From positions 601,281 to 665,280 of the forward strand of contig NW_020170386.1 of the NCBI RefSeq assembly GCF_000524195.1: a DNA stretch of 64,000 nt, in the 5' to 3' direction. Position 1 is the stretch's first letter, and the number at the start of each line of letters is the position of its first letter. Below, piece by piece: positions 22,901-33,865 of the stretch. The notes under the pieces are model-generated. The model searched no databases, was not told where the DNA came from, and saw nothing but the letters and a program-made list of their open reading frames with translations. Made by a program: the position numbers and the translations under genes. This DNA comes from Echinococcus granulosus. Lineage: Eukaryota > Platyhelminthes > Cestoda > Cyclophyllidea > Taeniidae.

Positions 22901-24951
22901 CGCGAGCTCACTGATGTGCGCTGCTGCCAGGACTCTAACCTCCCCGCCGTCGTCACCTCTGCCAGGGATTCCACCTTTCGCGTCTGGGACTTTCGCCAGC
23001 CTCGTCTTGAGGTACACGTGCAACAGGCTCACAGTCGGTCAGTTTTTTCCTCACTCGAGCTTTGCCACGGTTTCTAAGTGTAGTTTGGATTTGGATTCAC
23101 GGGTTTGGTTACTTTTACATTTTTTAGGTAAAGTTACCGAATGTGGTCATAGTACATTTTTGACTATATGAACTTGATCATAAATGAGTCAGCGGTTAAA
23201 GTTCCCGGGCCAATGGTAATGGATTTGTGATGCGTTTTTTGTTTTCATTACTTTAACCAACCCATAAATCTGAATTTGATCTGAAATGGCTGGGCCGTTT
23301 CTTTTATAAATAATTATCCAGTCTGGTGGATGTAGGACTGTATCAACTGCACAATTCCTCCCTGGCTCGGGCCTGGATCAGATTGTGAGTGCGGGGACGG
23401 ACCGATGCTGTCGGCTGTGGGACTTGCGTAGCCTCCGATCGCCAATTTTTACGGTGCGCACAGATGCCAGCATCAACCGCTTGGCGATATCTCGGGCGGG
23501 TCTCCTGCGGCATCGCCAGGCTGTAGCTGGGGCCGGTGTTGCAGCGCAGTCGGGTGGCGAGGGGTGGAGCGCTGGGGCCGCAGTGGCGTCAGTAGCAATG
23601 GGGACGGTGGTGGTTGGAGGAGGAACGGGCAGTAACACGGTCGCATCCTTTACGGGTGCTGACGCCATCGCGCACTCCTGTGTCCTTGCCCTGCCCCTCG
23701 ACAATCGCACTCTTCGACTTCTGGCCGCCAATGGCTCACGCATCGGACGTATCCCTCGTAATATCACTCACGTAAGCCAACGCAGTCTCCTCTCCTGACC
23801 GGCAGATGCCTCCTCCCCGTTGGCTTTTGGGCTGTGATGGGGTCAAGGATGAATTGGTTCACATCAGCGAGGCACGGCTTCTTACGGATTTTTTACTTAG
23901 AAGTAGTTACGAAAATAGGCATTAGTTCGAATATTGGTGATAATGAAAACCCTCTGAGGATCGGGAAATCTCATGAGTCGATGAGTTACTGCTTACACGA
24001 AGGATTGAAATTCAATGGAAACGATGTGTAAAAAATACCTCTTTTTGCCAATAATATTCAAAAGCAATGTACTTGATCGGAGTGGTAGAGAAACTACCTG
24101 TCGTGAAATTTGAACTTTATGGATGTTTAGCTGAATATAGTCACTTTTGCGTTATTGGTTCTAACACGATTTTTTGAATGTGGAAAAACAAGGAGGTGGT
24201 ATCAATGTGCTATTTGTTTTTGTCATGTAGATTTTCCTAACCCGGTATCAATTCTGGATGAGGAAAATGTCTCCATTGATTTGGACTGCGAGCATATATC
24301 AATCATAGGCACAAATCGTAAATCATCAGCGGTGTAATGTGTATAAGTAGGGCTCTGATGGATGCATAATTCAAAAGGGGCTTGACGGAGAGCGAGAGAG
24401 CCTCTTGTCAGCCCAATTGAAAAGCTGACTATTGTGAATTCAAGACCTATTCTAGGCCACCCAAATTGACTCCCTGATACATGAGATATAATGTTCGTGG
24501 AGAATATCCCAAGGAGTCTGAAAAGTGCAACTACTTGATCAAATCCACTTCTCCACTCTCGTGAGCAAACACTTACATTGTCTGCAAGAACACCATATTA
24601 AATCTGTCTCTTATTGCAAACATTTATGACCATTTCTAAGTCTTCTTAGGAAATTAGTTATTACATTTTTGGCGAGAAATTTGCGTACAGCCCTTCGACG
24701 TAGGGCTGAGCGCAAGTCATTTTCTGACGGATGGTCTGCCCATCGTTTTCCATCCTCATGTTGACCTTGTTGCACCATTATTTCGTAAAAACCAAACTGA
24801 TAATTTATTTGCATGATGCTCTTTGCTCCGGTAACTGAAGGGCCACACGAGCGCCATCACAAGTGCAGCTTGGGCTCCTGAAGGCCAGTGCAATCTCTTC
24901 ACCACAGGCTTCGATCAGCAGCTCCTTGGGTGGCAGTTGCAGATCTCATGA
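19929..24951 (+). CDS. WDR37: WDR37, WD40-repeat protein, 8 exons, 569 aa
   Basis: WDR37 is a WD40 protein that in vertebrates pairs with PACS1/PACS2. Exons: 19929-20127, 20265-20328, 20485-20745, 20981-21180, 21258-21296, 22638-23037, 23336-23771, 24841-24951 (1710 nt, all phases fit). The N-terminus carries the family block LPREFRNRLHKMFERIEREF, then a coiled part (ENYALQEKLEKF) and SQLSHRIKQQYKQ-type sequence. WD repeats: FTGHRDGVWEA...ADTTVRLWS; YSGHSGSVNSVRF; VTASWDRLGHLYDLNTGQEV; LAGHDRELTDV...RDSTFRVWDFRQP; VSTAQFLPG...TDRCCRLWDLRS; VRTDASINRL; and the last exon GHTSAITSAAWAPEGQCNLF. Exon 5 is a 39-nt exon in a low-complexity insert. An Ala/Gly-rich insert near 23510-23640 makes it longer than human (494 aa). 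Introns 5 (1341 bp) and 7 (1069 bp) are the only long ones. Confidence 0.95.
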
Positions 24952-26848
24952 GCCCACATATCCTCTTCTTGTCCTTCTATTTATGTCCTTTCGCTTCTTT
25001 CAACCTAACCTCCTTATTTATTGCAATCACCTGCGCTCAAAAAGCGTTCTTTTGTCAGCCAATTTATTTTCTCATGTGAATGTTTGATTGCTGAACATTT
25101 GTTTGAAGTGTAGTCCAGTGCCTGACACGCCTTCCTATGAATAAAGTGAGCACAAAGCCAGTTGTTGTACTTCCATTTTGTGGGTGTTGACCGCCTTGTT
25201 TTCGTGGCTCACTTTTGCAATTTGGGGTCGTGGAAGGGTATGACGCATACGCCACACTAGTCTACTTGGGGTAGTTTGGTGATTCGTGTTTTATTTGAAT
25301 TTGCCCAACGCTGGACAGCCATATATCAATCTGAATTCCATTCAGCTAGTGAGAAGGTGGAGGAGATATCACGTGTTCACTTAATTGACATCTTCATATG
25401 GGTGCCTTAGCTCTGTAACGAGCTTTTCCTTGTGGTTCACGTCTAGTATCCCTTCCATTGTTAATAGCATTTGCGCAGGACATGGGGCTGGGGTAGTTGC
25501 CGAAGGCAAACTTCATTTTCAACCCATCCGTCAGGAGTCTTCACATGTTACCTCATCATCAACAGATGTCCTTCTTCTGTCACATTAAGGGTTAGAATCT
25601 GGCTCGATTGCCGCTGCCACCAACGTAGCACCCCGAGATTACGTGAGTGTTTTTTGGAACACCAACTAAGTTAAAATGGTCGATATGTTAAACTGACCAC
25701 GGAGAGAGGCTATAAAATACTTGGATTAACTCTGCGCTTAATGACGCGGGCACCTAAGTCTCTAAGGATTAAACTTACGCTTGGCGGCATGGCTTCCAGG
25801 TCAGCACGTCATAGCGTGTATTCTACCACCATACAATGCCCTCTTATAACTTCGGAAAAGGCCTAGAGATTTACAAACACCCATACCTGATTCACACCAG
25901 TGCAACAACATGAAGCGAGATTGCTTTTTATATAAGAGAATTAGAACATCTTGCCTAAGAGACCAATCAGTTTAGTTCATTTGCAGGCAATGGTGCCGCA
26001 TGGGTATTTTCCTAGTGGGCAGAGCTTATAACATTTCACTCTGATTTTTCCAATTTTGCCATCTTGATTCCTTTATAATGTTACAATCAAATAATTTTAT
26101 TCGCCTTAAAAAACCTAAGTTTTGGCATGACAAAGCAATTTAAAAAGCTCTTTAAAGCAATTCCACTGTCTTTCTTAAGCATTTACCTTGAAATAATATT
26201 TCAATAGTGCTGAAAGTAATTAATGTCGTTGATTTGACATGACCTACGGACCAACTAGTGTCCTGGTTTGCAAGTTGTAAGATTTTGTCTTCATTGATAT
26301 GCGCGACTAAGTCTTTACGTATTATTGGCGTGCACTGGGATATCCTGGGATATGTTTGTCATTGGAACTTCACCTCACTCATCTTTTCTGTCACAATATT
26401 CTATGTGCATTATCCACCCATTTTTACCGTTGCGTAAATAGTTCGACTCTAAACTGGTTAATTAACATGGTATGGGGGCTTTCGATTTCATTAGTTAGGT
26501 TATATCAAGTTTAAGCGAATAATATGTGAGACGCATGGCTTCTCAGTACTGCTATTTCTTCTTTTTTATTACTCTGGCCTCTATCATTTTCTTTGCATCC
26601 GTCTCATGTTGCATTAGTGAGAATATTATAGGCTTGGCCATTGAATGTTTTATCATGTATGTTATAGACTCAGTGCATCTTTAACTTTTCAATGTGGTTA
26701 CATAGCGTCGATACATGTAGGTGTTCTACCGCTGAATAGTAGCTAGTTTTTAATCCATCATTTAGTGCGATGACAATTGAAATATTGCCGCAGTACAAAT
26801 CGGTTGTTTTCTTTGTTACTTCCCAATCTCGATTTTCTTTTAGTTTCT
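24952..26848. other. Intergenic region WDR37 / ULK3
   Basis: 1.9 kb. It holds the WDR37 polyA signal and must hold the ULK3 promoter. ORFs are short (under 70 codons) and overlap in several frames without protein character. The part 26030-26850 is AT-rich. No repeat or RNA gene recognised. Confidence 0.45.
25140..25145 (+). terminator. Polyadenylation signal AATAAA for WDR37
   Basis: Canonical hexamer 189 bp past the WDR37 stop on the same strand. Confidence 0.55.
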
Positions 26849-29800
26849 ATGTGTAGTGTTTTTGGATACACTTTCACGGAGCGGCTTGGAAAGGGCACCT
26901 ATGGTGAGGTTTTCAAGGCTGTACATCAGGCAAGTAAGACCTTAGTAATCTAATGTCATTAGATGTCACGCAATGTTGTTGCCATAAAGCGCATATCCAA
27001 AAAAGCGTTATGCAAACGTGCACAGGATAACCTCGTCGATGAGATTGGTATCTTGAAGGAACTTCAGCATCGCAATATCGCTAGAATGACCGAATTCTCG
27101 GTAAAGCATTGGCATGTTCTTCACTTTTAGTGGGATTCGGATTACGTATACATTTTCATGGAATATTTGGGTGGAGGTGATCTGAGTTCTTTTCTTAAAT
27201 CAAAGCGAAGTCTACCTGAGAGGACCATTCGCTATTTTCTCCAGCAGCTTGGTATAGGTTTGATGTGTTTCCAGCGGTTTCTGTTTTTCAGCTTTTGCAT
27301 TGCATTATCTATACGAGAGAAATATCGTACACATGGATATAAAACCTCAAAACATACTTTTAACAACCTCGGTCCCGCCAGTTCTGAAATTGGCAGGTGA
27401 GTTCCATTGGATCTGGGATAAAATACGCATTACATTGCCCCTTGGCATCTACCGTTTCTTATATATTCACCAGAGAGTTCTAAGGCTGTACACCTTGTTG
27501 ATTTTTTATTATACTTCACCCGACTTTTAATGTTCTTTCCATGAAGTATGGTATACGTGTAATCTTTCACTTATTTAAAGATTTCGGTTTTGCCAAGTCG
27601 CTGGAGAAGCCAGTCAAAATGGACGAGATCCGTGGTTCTCTACTTTATATGGCTCCAGAAATCTATAAATTTGGTGTTTATGAAAAGGCATGTGATCTTT
27701 GGTCAGTAGGCGTCATTTTCTTCGGTAAGCATTGCACGTCATCTGGCTCTACGCTATATCATCTCACACAACTAAAGTGCTTCTCGTGCCTTGTGAATAA
27801 CTGGCTTTTTGGCATTGAGCTTCCATTGAAAGTAGAGCCTTTAATGCCTAGGTTAACCATTCAGAATTGTTCATCTTCGTCATCAGTTTTCATAGCAAAG
27901 TGAAGTGTTAGAGATTTCAGAATGGTAACCTGTCGAACTTGTTTTTATTGCATTTTCTGTATTTTTTTGTTTACTCGTATTATGTTCCTAGAATGCTTAT
28001 TCGGCAAAGCACCATTCGCCTCCGCCACTGTTGAAGAGTTGAAAGCCAAGCTTTTGGATGACTCCCCCATTAAAGTATGGAGTTTTATTTTATGTGTTAG
28101 GTTGAGATTTTGTGATGCCAATCTCATTCTTTACGGCTTTTTCTTGATCGGTATCGATGTTCAACTAAACCCAATGACTTATGGCGGTATTACCTGTTTT
28201 GTATTGGAGTATTGGCTTCTTTCGATTTCTGTCGAAATGTGAATGCCAGTGATGCGGTTTTTTTCGCATGGCTCCTTGAAGATTATTTGTGTCGCTTAAA
28301 AATCTGACAACCTAGTTTTTGATGCCTCACCCAATGCGTTCATTTGAAGCTTAAAAGCTGGCAAATCTACCACTTATAATTCCTGTCGTAGATTCCCAGT
28401 CGACCTGTCTTCGGTAAGGATTGTATAGATTTGGTTTCCAAATTGCTAAAACGCAAACTCTCCGAACGAATTCACCACGAGCAGTTCTTTGTTCACCCGT
28501 TCATTGACTTGGCTCACGCCCCGTGCCCACAGAGCATTGACAAGGCAGTGAGTTTGGACAGTGTTTTCGCCTATCTTCTCTGCGCTTCTCCCTCTCCCCT
28601 CCTGACATCGTTAGTCATCCATCTTTGCTAGATCAATCACATCGTGATTGCTGATGATCTCTTCTCAGCAGGTGACCTTGTCGATGCCTACTTCAACTAC
28701 AAGGAGGGCCTCATCCATTTGGTTTCTGCTCTCCAAAGTAGGCTCTAACTTTTTACCTCCACCTTATCTCCTCTTCATTCATTACACTTATTCACTCGGT
28801 ATTGCTTTAGTTGAATTGGACCATTGGAGAAAGCAAATAATAAGAGCAAAGGTAAGCACAGTATTTTCCGCCACTAATATTTGTCGTAAACTGCATCTTT
28901 ATCCATTTTGTTGAATCTAATGAAGAAAAGCATTATAAGATTTTAGTTATTGCCACGAAAAGCTAATTCCGTGGTTGAGTGCTTTAATGATTTTTTATTC
29001 AAAAAAGTGGGACTAATAATAAATTGCAAGTAGTTTATGGTAGGTTAATGCACAAGTAAATTCTCGTTATCTTTGATGTTTTTGTACTAATTTATTTCAG
29101 CTTTCCCAATATATCAAGGTGGCAGAAGATTTGAATCGTCATCTCGATGATATCGAAGTCGTCGGCTCTAGCCACAGTAGCCATAGGCATTCTGGCAAAT
29201 CAAATGCTGCTCCTAGTGTCCTAAGTAAAGGAGCCACTCTGCCTGCTGCAAAACCACCTAAAAGATCAAATCCCATTAGCACACTGGCTAAAGAAGCCAT
29301 CTCATCTACCGATAAACCCGAGCAGGTGCAACCTTCAACCGACCTCCATTCCACTTCTCTTGGCGCTGTTGTTACGCCAATTTCGTAAGTCTAGTTATGT
29401 TGGTAAATGTTCTAAGTGAGTTCGTTGTGCTAACTGGGCTGTCAGTCGAAAACTATCCCTTGGGATGGTAAAATCCAAAGCTTGCTATTAAGGGATGCTG
29501 ATTTGTCTGACCGGTTGGTTGCTTGGTAGGTGTTTAGTTTAGGGATCATGTGCCAAAGTAAACTACTCCACCTTGAGTAATGAAAATTTAGTGCATACGG
29601 TGGTCACGAAGTAAGATCCTCTTCATGCATATCTGCTCCCGAGTGCGTAACATCCAACACTCAAGCTTTTGTAGAATCGGTTGATTAATTGAGTAATTTG
29701 AAGTTTTTCTTCATCGAGGGGGCACGAAAAATAGCTATGGTTTTCAGATCTATTTTATTTAAACCTAAAAATTCGTCGTGCCGTATTATATTTGGATCCG

Positions 29801-31540
29801 AAACAACGTGTGCACACTAGCAATGCTTTTACCACGTTCCTCCTCTGTGGTTGTCGGTGTGTTCACGCTGAGTAATGGTCGTTGGTTGAAGGTGTAACAT
29901 TATCTTGAACATTTGATAGCCTAGTAGGCTGACAGATCGCTAAACATTCATGCCCGACAAACGCTTCAAAAAACCACCTTCATACGTTAGCAGCATCTCA
30001 TCAGTACCATCACTGCACGATCCCTTGGACGCGAGGAAGCAGGAAGCGAAAGCGCCGAAGCATCAGTCCTTTACCTCCTCCACCTCCTCTTCCGTATGGA
30101 GACAGATTCGCCGAGCCCGCCTCCTTATGGCGTGGTTTAGCTCCCCCACCGGTGCCAATAGAAACGACTCTGTCCCATCCGCTTCCTCTCGGACTCCAGA
30201 CTCCACTCGGATGTCCGATGGCTCCGCTTCCCTGTCCGAAACCGAGTTCACCTCGCAACCCGCCGTTAAGACGGCGTACGAATATGCCATCAAACGGCTT
30301 GATAGTCTCAGTAAGTTTAGACTCCTTTCAGTATTGCAAATTCTTAATCGCTGTTGTTGTAATCAATCAATATATACATAATTGCTCATAACAGAATGCA
30401 CTAGTAAGTTCTCTGTTGTTTTTTTTAACGCTACCACATTGGATTATCGCAGACTGGTTGATATTTTGGTTTCACCCCAATAACTGGACCTTTGCACTGC
30501 TTTTAGGGGACATTTCCTCCGAAGGGGAGGCTGGGTTATCGGAGACTATTGAGGACCTGCGGCGTTATTATGCTTTGGTAAGTGGACGTCTCACTTAAAG
30601 CTGTGTCCTTATTTGTGATTGTGCGATTGTGGGCTTCGTTTAGTTGCACAATAACGAGTACAAAGCCGCGATGGACTACTTGCAATGTAACTTCGGCAGT
30701 TGGCTTGGATTTTTGAAAGGTGAGGCTCCTATTCGTTTTAAACACCATCTTGCCATTGATTATGTTTCTCACTCGGCCTTCTAATGATTTTTGCTGGTCG
30801 ATTTCAAAAGCTGTCTGCCTACTCACTATTTACTTATGCCAACTTCTGGTTTACTCGGGAGTCACCAAAGATTATCATATACCCCAAGGGTTACCTATCT
30901 GTGTCTGCTAATCTGTGATATGGTAAAAGCCTCTTTTAAATGCCCAAAGTAGAACACAAGTCTACGCATTTAGAATGATTGGGATAACTCCCCTAGCCTT
31001 CGTACACAATCATTTTCATTAAAATGACCTGCTATTTCCACTTTTCATTCCTCATTTTAGGTCTTAAAGATTTGGAGTTACAGAAAACGCTCCGATCAGA
31101 AGTAAGTCGCAACAAATACGCGAATTTAGAAAAGACTACATTGACAAATCATTAAAGGAGAGGTTAGGCTTGTCAAAGTCAAGCACACACTTCACTGTCC
31201 ATCTTGCAAAGAATTACATTGATTATGCGCCATTACCTTCATCGACAACTTGTAGTTGTTGTTGTAGTTGAACCAGGCGTTGACAGTTGCGGAAAAACTC
31301 AAGGCCACCCTAAAAGCGAAAGGAGAGATAACCCCTCTACCAGAAGAAGAGGCTAATGAACGTGAGCTTTCTTCCCTACTTACCGTATTTCTTTCGGGAT
31401 CGAAATGCAGCTCCACCAAAACTGCTTTATTTAAATTGCACGAATGTCCAGTAGTTTTAATGAGGGTCATTAACCTAAAACTCTCCTTACCTTTTCAGTC
31501 AGTTATTTTTTTAGTTGCTACTACTTGCACACCGGCTTAG
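26849..31540 (+). CDS. ULK3: ULK3-like serine/threonine kinase with MIT region, 15 exons, 679 aa
   Basis: ULK3 acts in autophagy induction and in Hedgehog/GLI signalling. Exons: 26849-26929, 26963-27100, 27131-27251, 27292-27396, 27581-27724, 27992-28074, 28392-28547, 28632-28737, 28811-28851, 29101-29384, 29991-30310, 30507-30577, 30644-30719, 31061-31101, 31268-31540 (2040 nt). Kinase motifs: GKGTYGEV loop (14-21), VAIK Lys36, WDSDYVYIFMEYLGGGDLSS as in ULK3, HMDIKPQN (127-134; Met for the Arg of HRD, where human has Leu), DFGFAKS (149-155), GSLLYMAPE, DLWSVGVIF, PFASATVEELKAKL. A MIT-like helical repeat follows (DDLFSAGDLVDAYFNYKEGL), then a Ser/Pro-rich linker, then a second helical MIT-like part (LHNNEYKAAMDYL; ALTVAEKLKATLK). 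Intron 1 is 33 bp with GC-AG ends and intron 2 is 30 bp. The last exon may be longer or shorter than drawn. Confidence 0.93.
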
Positions 31541-33865
31541 TACCATTAGCATTCCTTAATATTTAACTTCTTCGAAAGCTACTGCTATAATCAAAGTGCG
31601 ACTACGCAACACTGTACGCCTCTTCTATTTCTCTAGATGTCTGTCTAGTATTTTTGCATTTTGCGTACAGTGTCACCTTTTGCCATGATTTGAATTCCGC
31701 AAAATCAAGGAAATCCATGTCTCCTTTCTATGAGCCGTTTTACTTTATGCATTCTCTACTGCCACCCTAATCTCAATCTTTGTACTTTTCAGAATCCTGT
31801 CTAATTTCATAGTGGGTGGAGGCAATGTCCATAATGTCGTACTTTCCAGACGTGTTGTCTTACTAGTGTATTTTGCTAATTTCTTGGTCTATCTAGTCAT
31901 TAAACTTAATACATATTTTGTATCCTTTCTACTTTCTTTATTCAACAATAAATTGATTTGACTCAAGTACTCAAGTGAAAGGAATTATTTCTCATGCAGT
32001 ACACTTCCAATGTTAGTGAGTTCAAAAAAATAAAACAAAGGTGGTGCAGATTGACGTCGTATTCGCTCATGACATTTGAGGGATTTGGGAGTGCCATCTA
32101 AGCTCAACACTCCAGACTCGCACGCCGATTTTCATTGTTTCTTGGCAGTGGTGGGTGAAATGGTGGTGAGCGTAGTGGTGTTGAGGACGTAATGCGTGCA
32201 GGGCGCAGGAATCTCGGTAAGTGTTTTGTTGGTCTCATTGCCGTGGTGGCATTCTCGTCGAGGTAGCCGGTGTCATAGCTTCTTGGCCGGTGTATGTCGC
32301 AGTGGTATCATAGTTTGGACCATGGGAGCTGTTTATCGGATAAGTCTGCAGCTTATTGACGTTGGTGGACTGCAACCAATGAAGCGGTTACAAAGCGATC
32401 AGAACAATGGACAGTGGGTTTGCCAACGAAGCCGGCGCGTCAGTTGTTTAAGTGTGTCAACATTTCACGCAAGGTGGTCGAATGGCGTCTGAAGAAAGTG
32501 GAAAAGCACTGAGTGCATTGTTGGGGTGTAAATTGACCACTACTGAGTACCTCAAAAATAAGAGTGCCTAAGCCAAACTTATTCTAGAGATTGATAAAAA
32601 GTTCAGATGGCTGAATTACAGCTCCAGGTTTCTATTCACATCGGAACAGTCAACTCAGTAAATGCCATCAAGTCTCTTCGAGAGGTAAGTTGAGTATCTG
32701 AATATCTTATCAAAAATACCAGCAGCGAAGACCTACAGGCAAACTTGAAAGGGAATTCGTCCACATCGTAGCTCTTTGGGACACCCCAAAACGACTTTTA
32801 TCGACAGCTCATTCGAGAAACAGTAAATGTAAGATGAGTAAAAGAACAGCTTGCTTCCGCAATTAGGATGCTTCACTCCCTCGGCCCTTAAATCGTAAAT
32901 TATTTTGAGGCATGATTAAAAAGATGGAGATTGTATTTATCAAGTTATTCGCAAGTCCCAACAACCTGTGTTTGGATAAAAGGAAATGTTCTAGGTGGTT
33001 GCTATTTTGGTAGACTAAATGGTATTCAAATTTGAATCTACTAACAGATGTAACCGCAGAAGCTAATTACACAGTGGGATAAGTTGGACACAGGCAAGGG
33101 GTGTCGTGAGAAGGCTCACAGCTGAATCTCAATCAGCTTCTTAAGTTTCGAAGCCCACTTTTAACTAATTATCAATCACTTTTATTTTCCTTACGGCTGC
33201 CATCTTCTTAATTAGTAAATTAAACCAATTCGGGAAGTTTTTATTCACGATCTTACAAAGGTCTGAAACCTGCCCAATAGACAAGGTATCTGAACGTGAA
33301 ATTCTGTAGAAGAAAGATAAAGCCCACTCCGACTCAATGTCTTCTATCAGGCTTCTGGAGGAAGACCTGAAATCCACCGCTGGGTGTTGAATGATCTACT
33401 GATCTACTTTCATTAATTTCGCGTATCACGACATCAGGATACAACTATAGTGTATTGGGGATAAAATAATGCCTTGCTCTGAAAGTTTTGGTGCAAACTA
33501 TAGTTTATTTTTTTTTTCCAATCACTCAATTATTTTGATACGTGATGACTGGGGACATCGCTTCATGCATTCTTGTACAATCGAACTTGTAAATAGTCCT
33601 GCATTTTTGATAATGGGAGGGTCTTTGCGGTAGGTTGGCTACGCTGTCAACGCGCCCCATCGGCCACAATTATCTCGCCGCGGTGGCATTGCCACTGTCC
33701 CTCTCCCCCTAAACTCCGTTCCTGTACCGCTGCCTCTGTCTGATTGGTGGCGCGAAATATGCGCGCACGCGCTCCCTCTGGGCGGATGAAGCTCACCCAC
33801 CTTGCAGGAGGACGCAAACCTGCTGCTCCCCTCCTGCTGTCTTTGCAGTTCATTTCGCCCCAGTA
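31541..33865. other. Intergenic region ULK3 / engrailed with GC-rich engrailed-proximal part
   Basis: 2.3 kb. No gene is supported. The ORF at 32196-32492 (plus) is Trp/Ser/Arg-rich and non-conserved in look. The last 220 bp (about 33640-33860) are clearly richer in G, C and CpG than the surroundings and lead straight to the engrailed ATG, so they are likely its 5' UTR or proximal promoter. Confidence 0.45.
31947..31952 (+). terminator. Polyadenylation signal AATAAA, probably ULK3
   Basis: Canonical hexamer about 400 bp past the proposed ULK3 stop on the same strand; the distance leaves room for a different last exon. Confidence 0.4.

Noticed and set aside
30152..30391. Proline-rich plus-strand ORF in ULK3
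   Set aside because: It is an alternative frame over ULK3 exon 11. The other frame joins both neighbouring exons in phase and continues the helical region.
31247..31267. GTT-type repeat before the last ULK3 exon
   Set aside because: Only a few units long; it serves as an ordinary pyrimidine/purine stretch before the acceptor.
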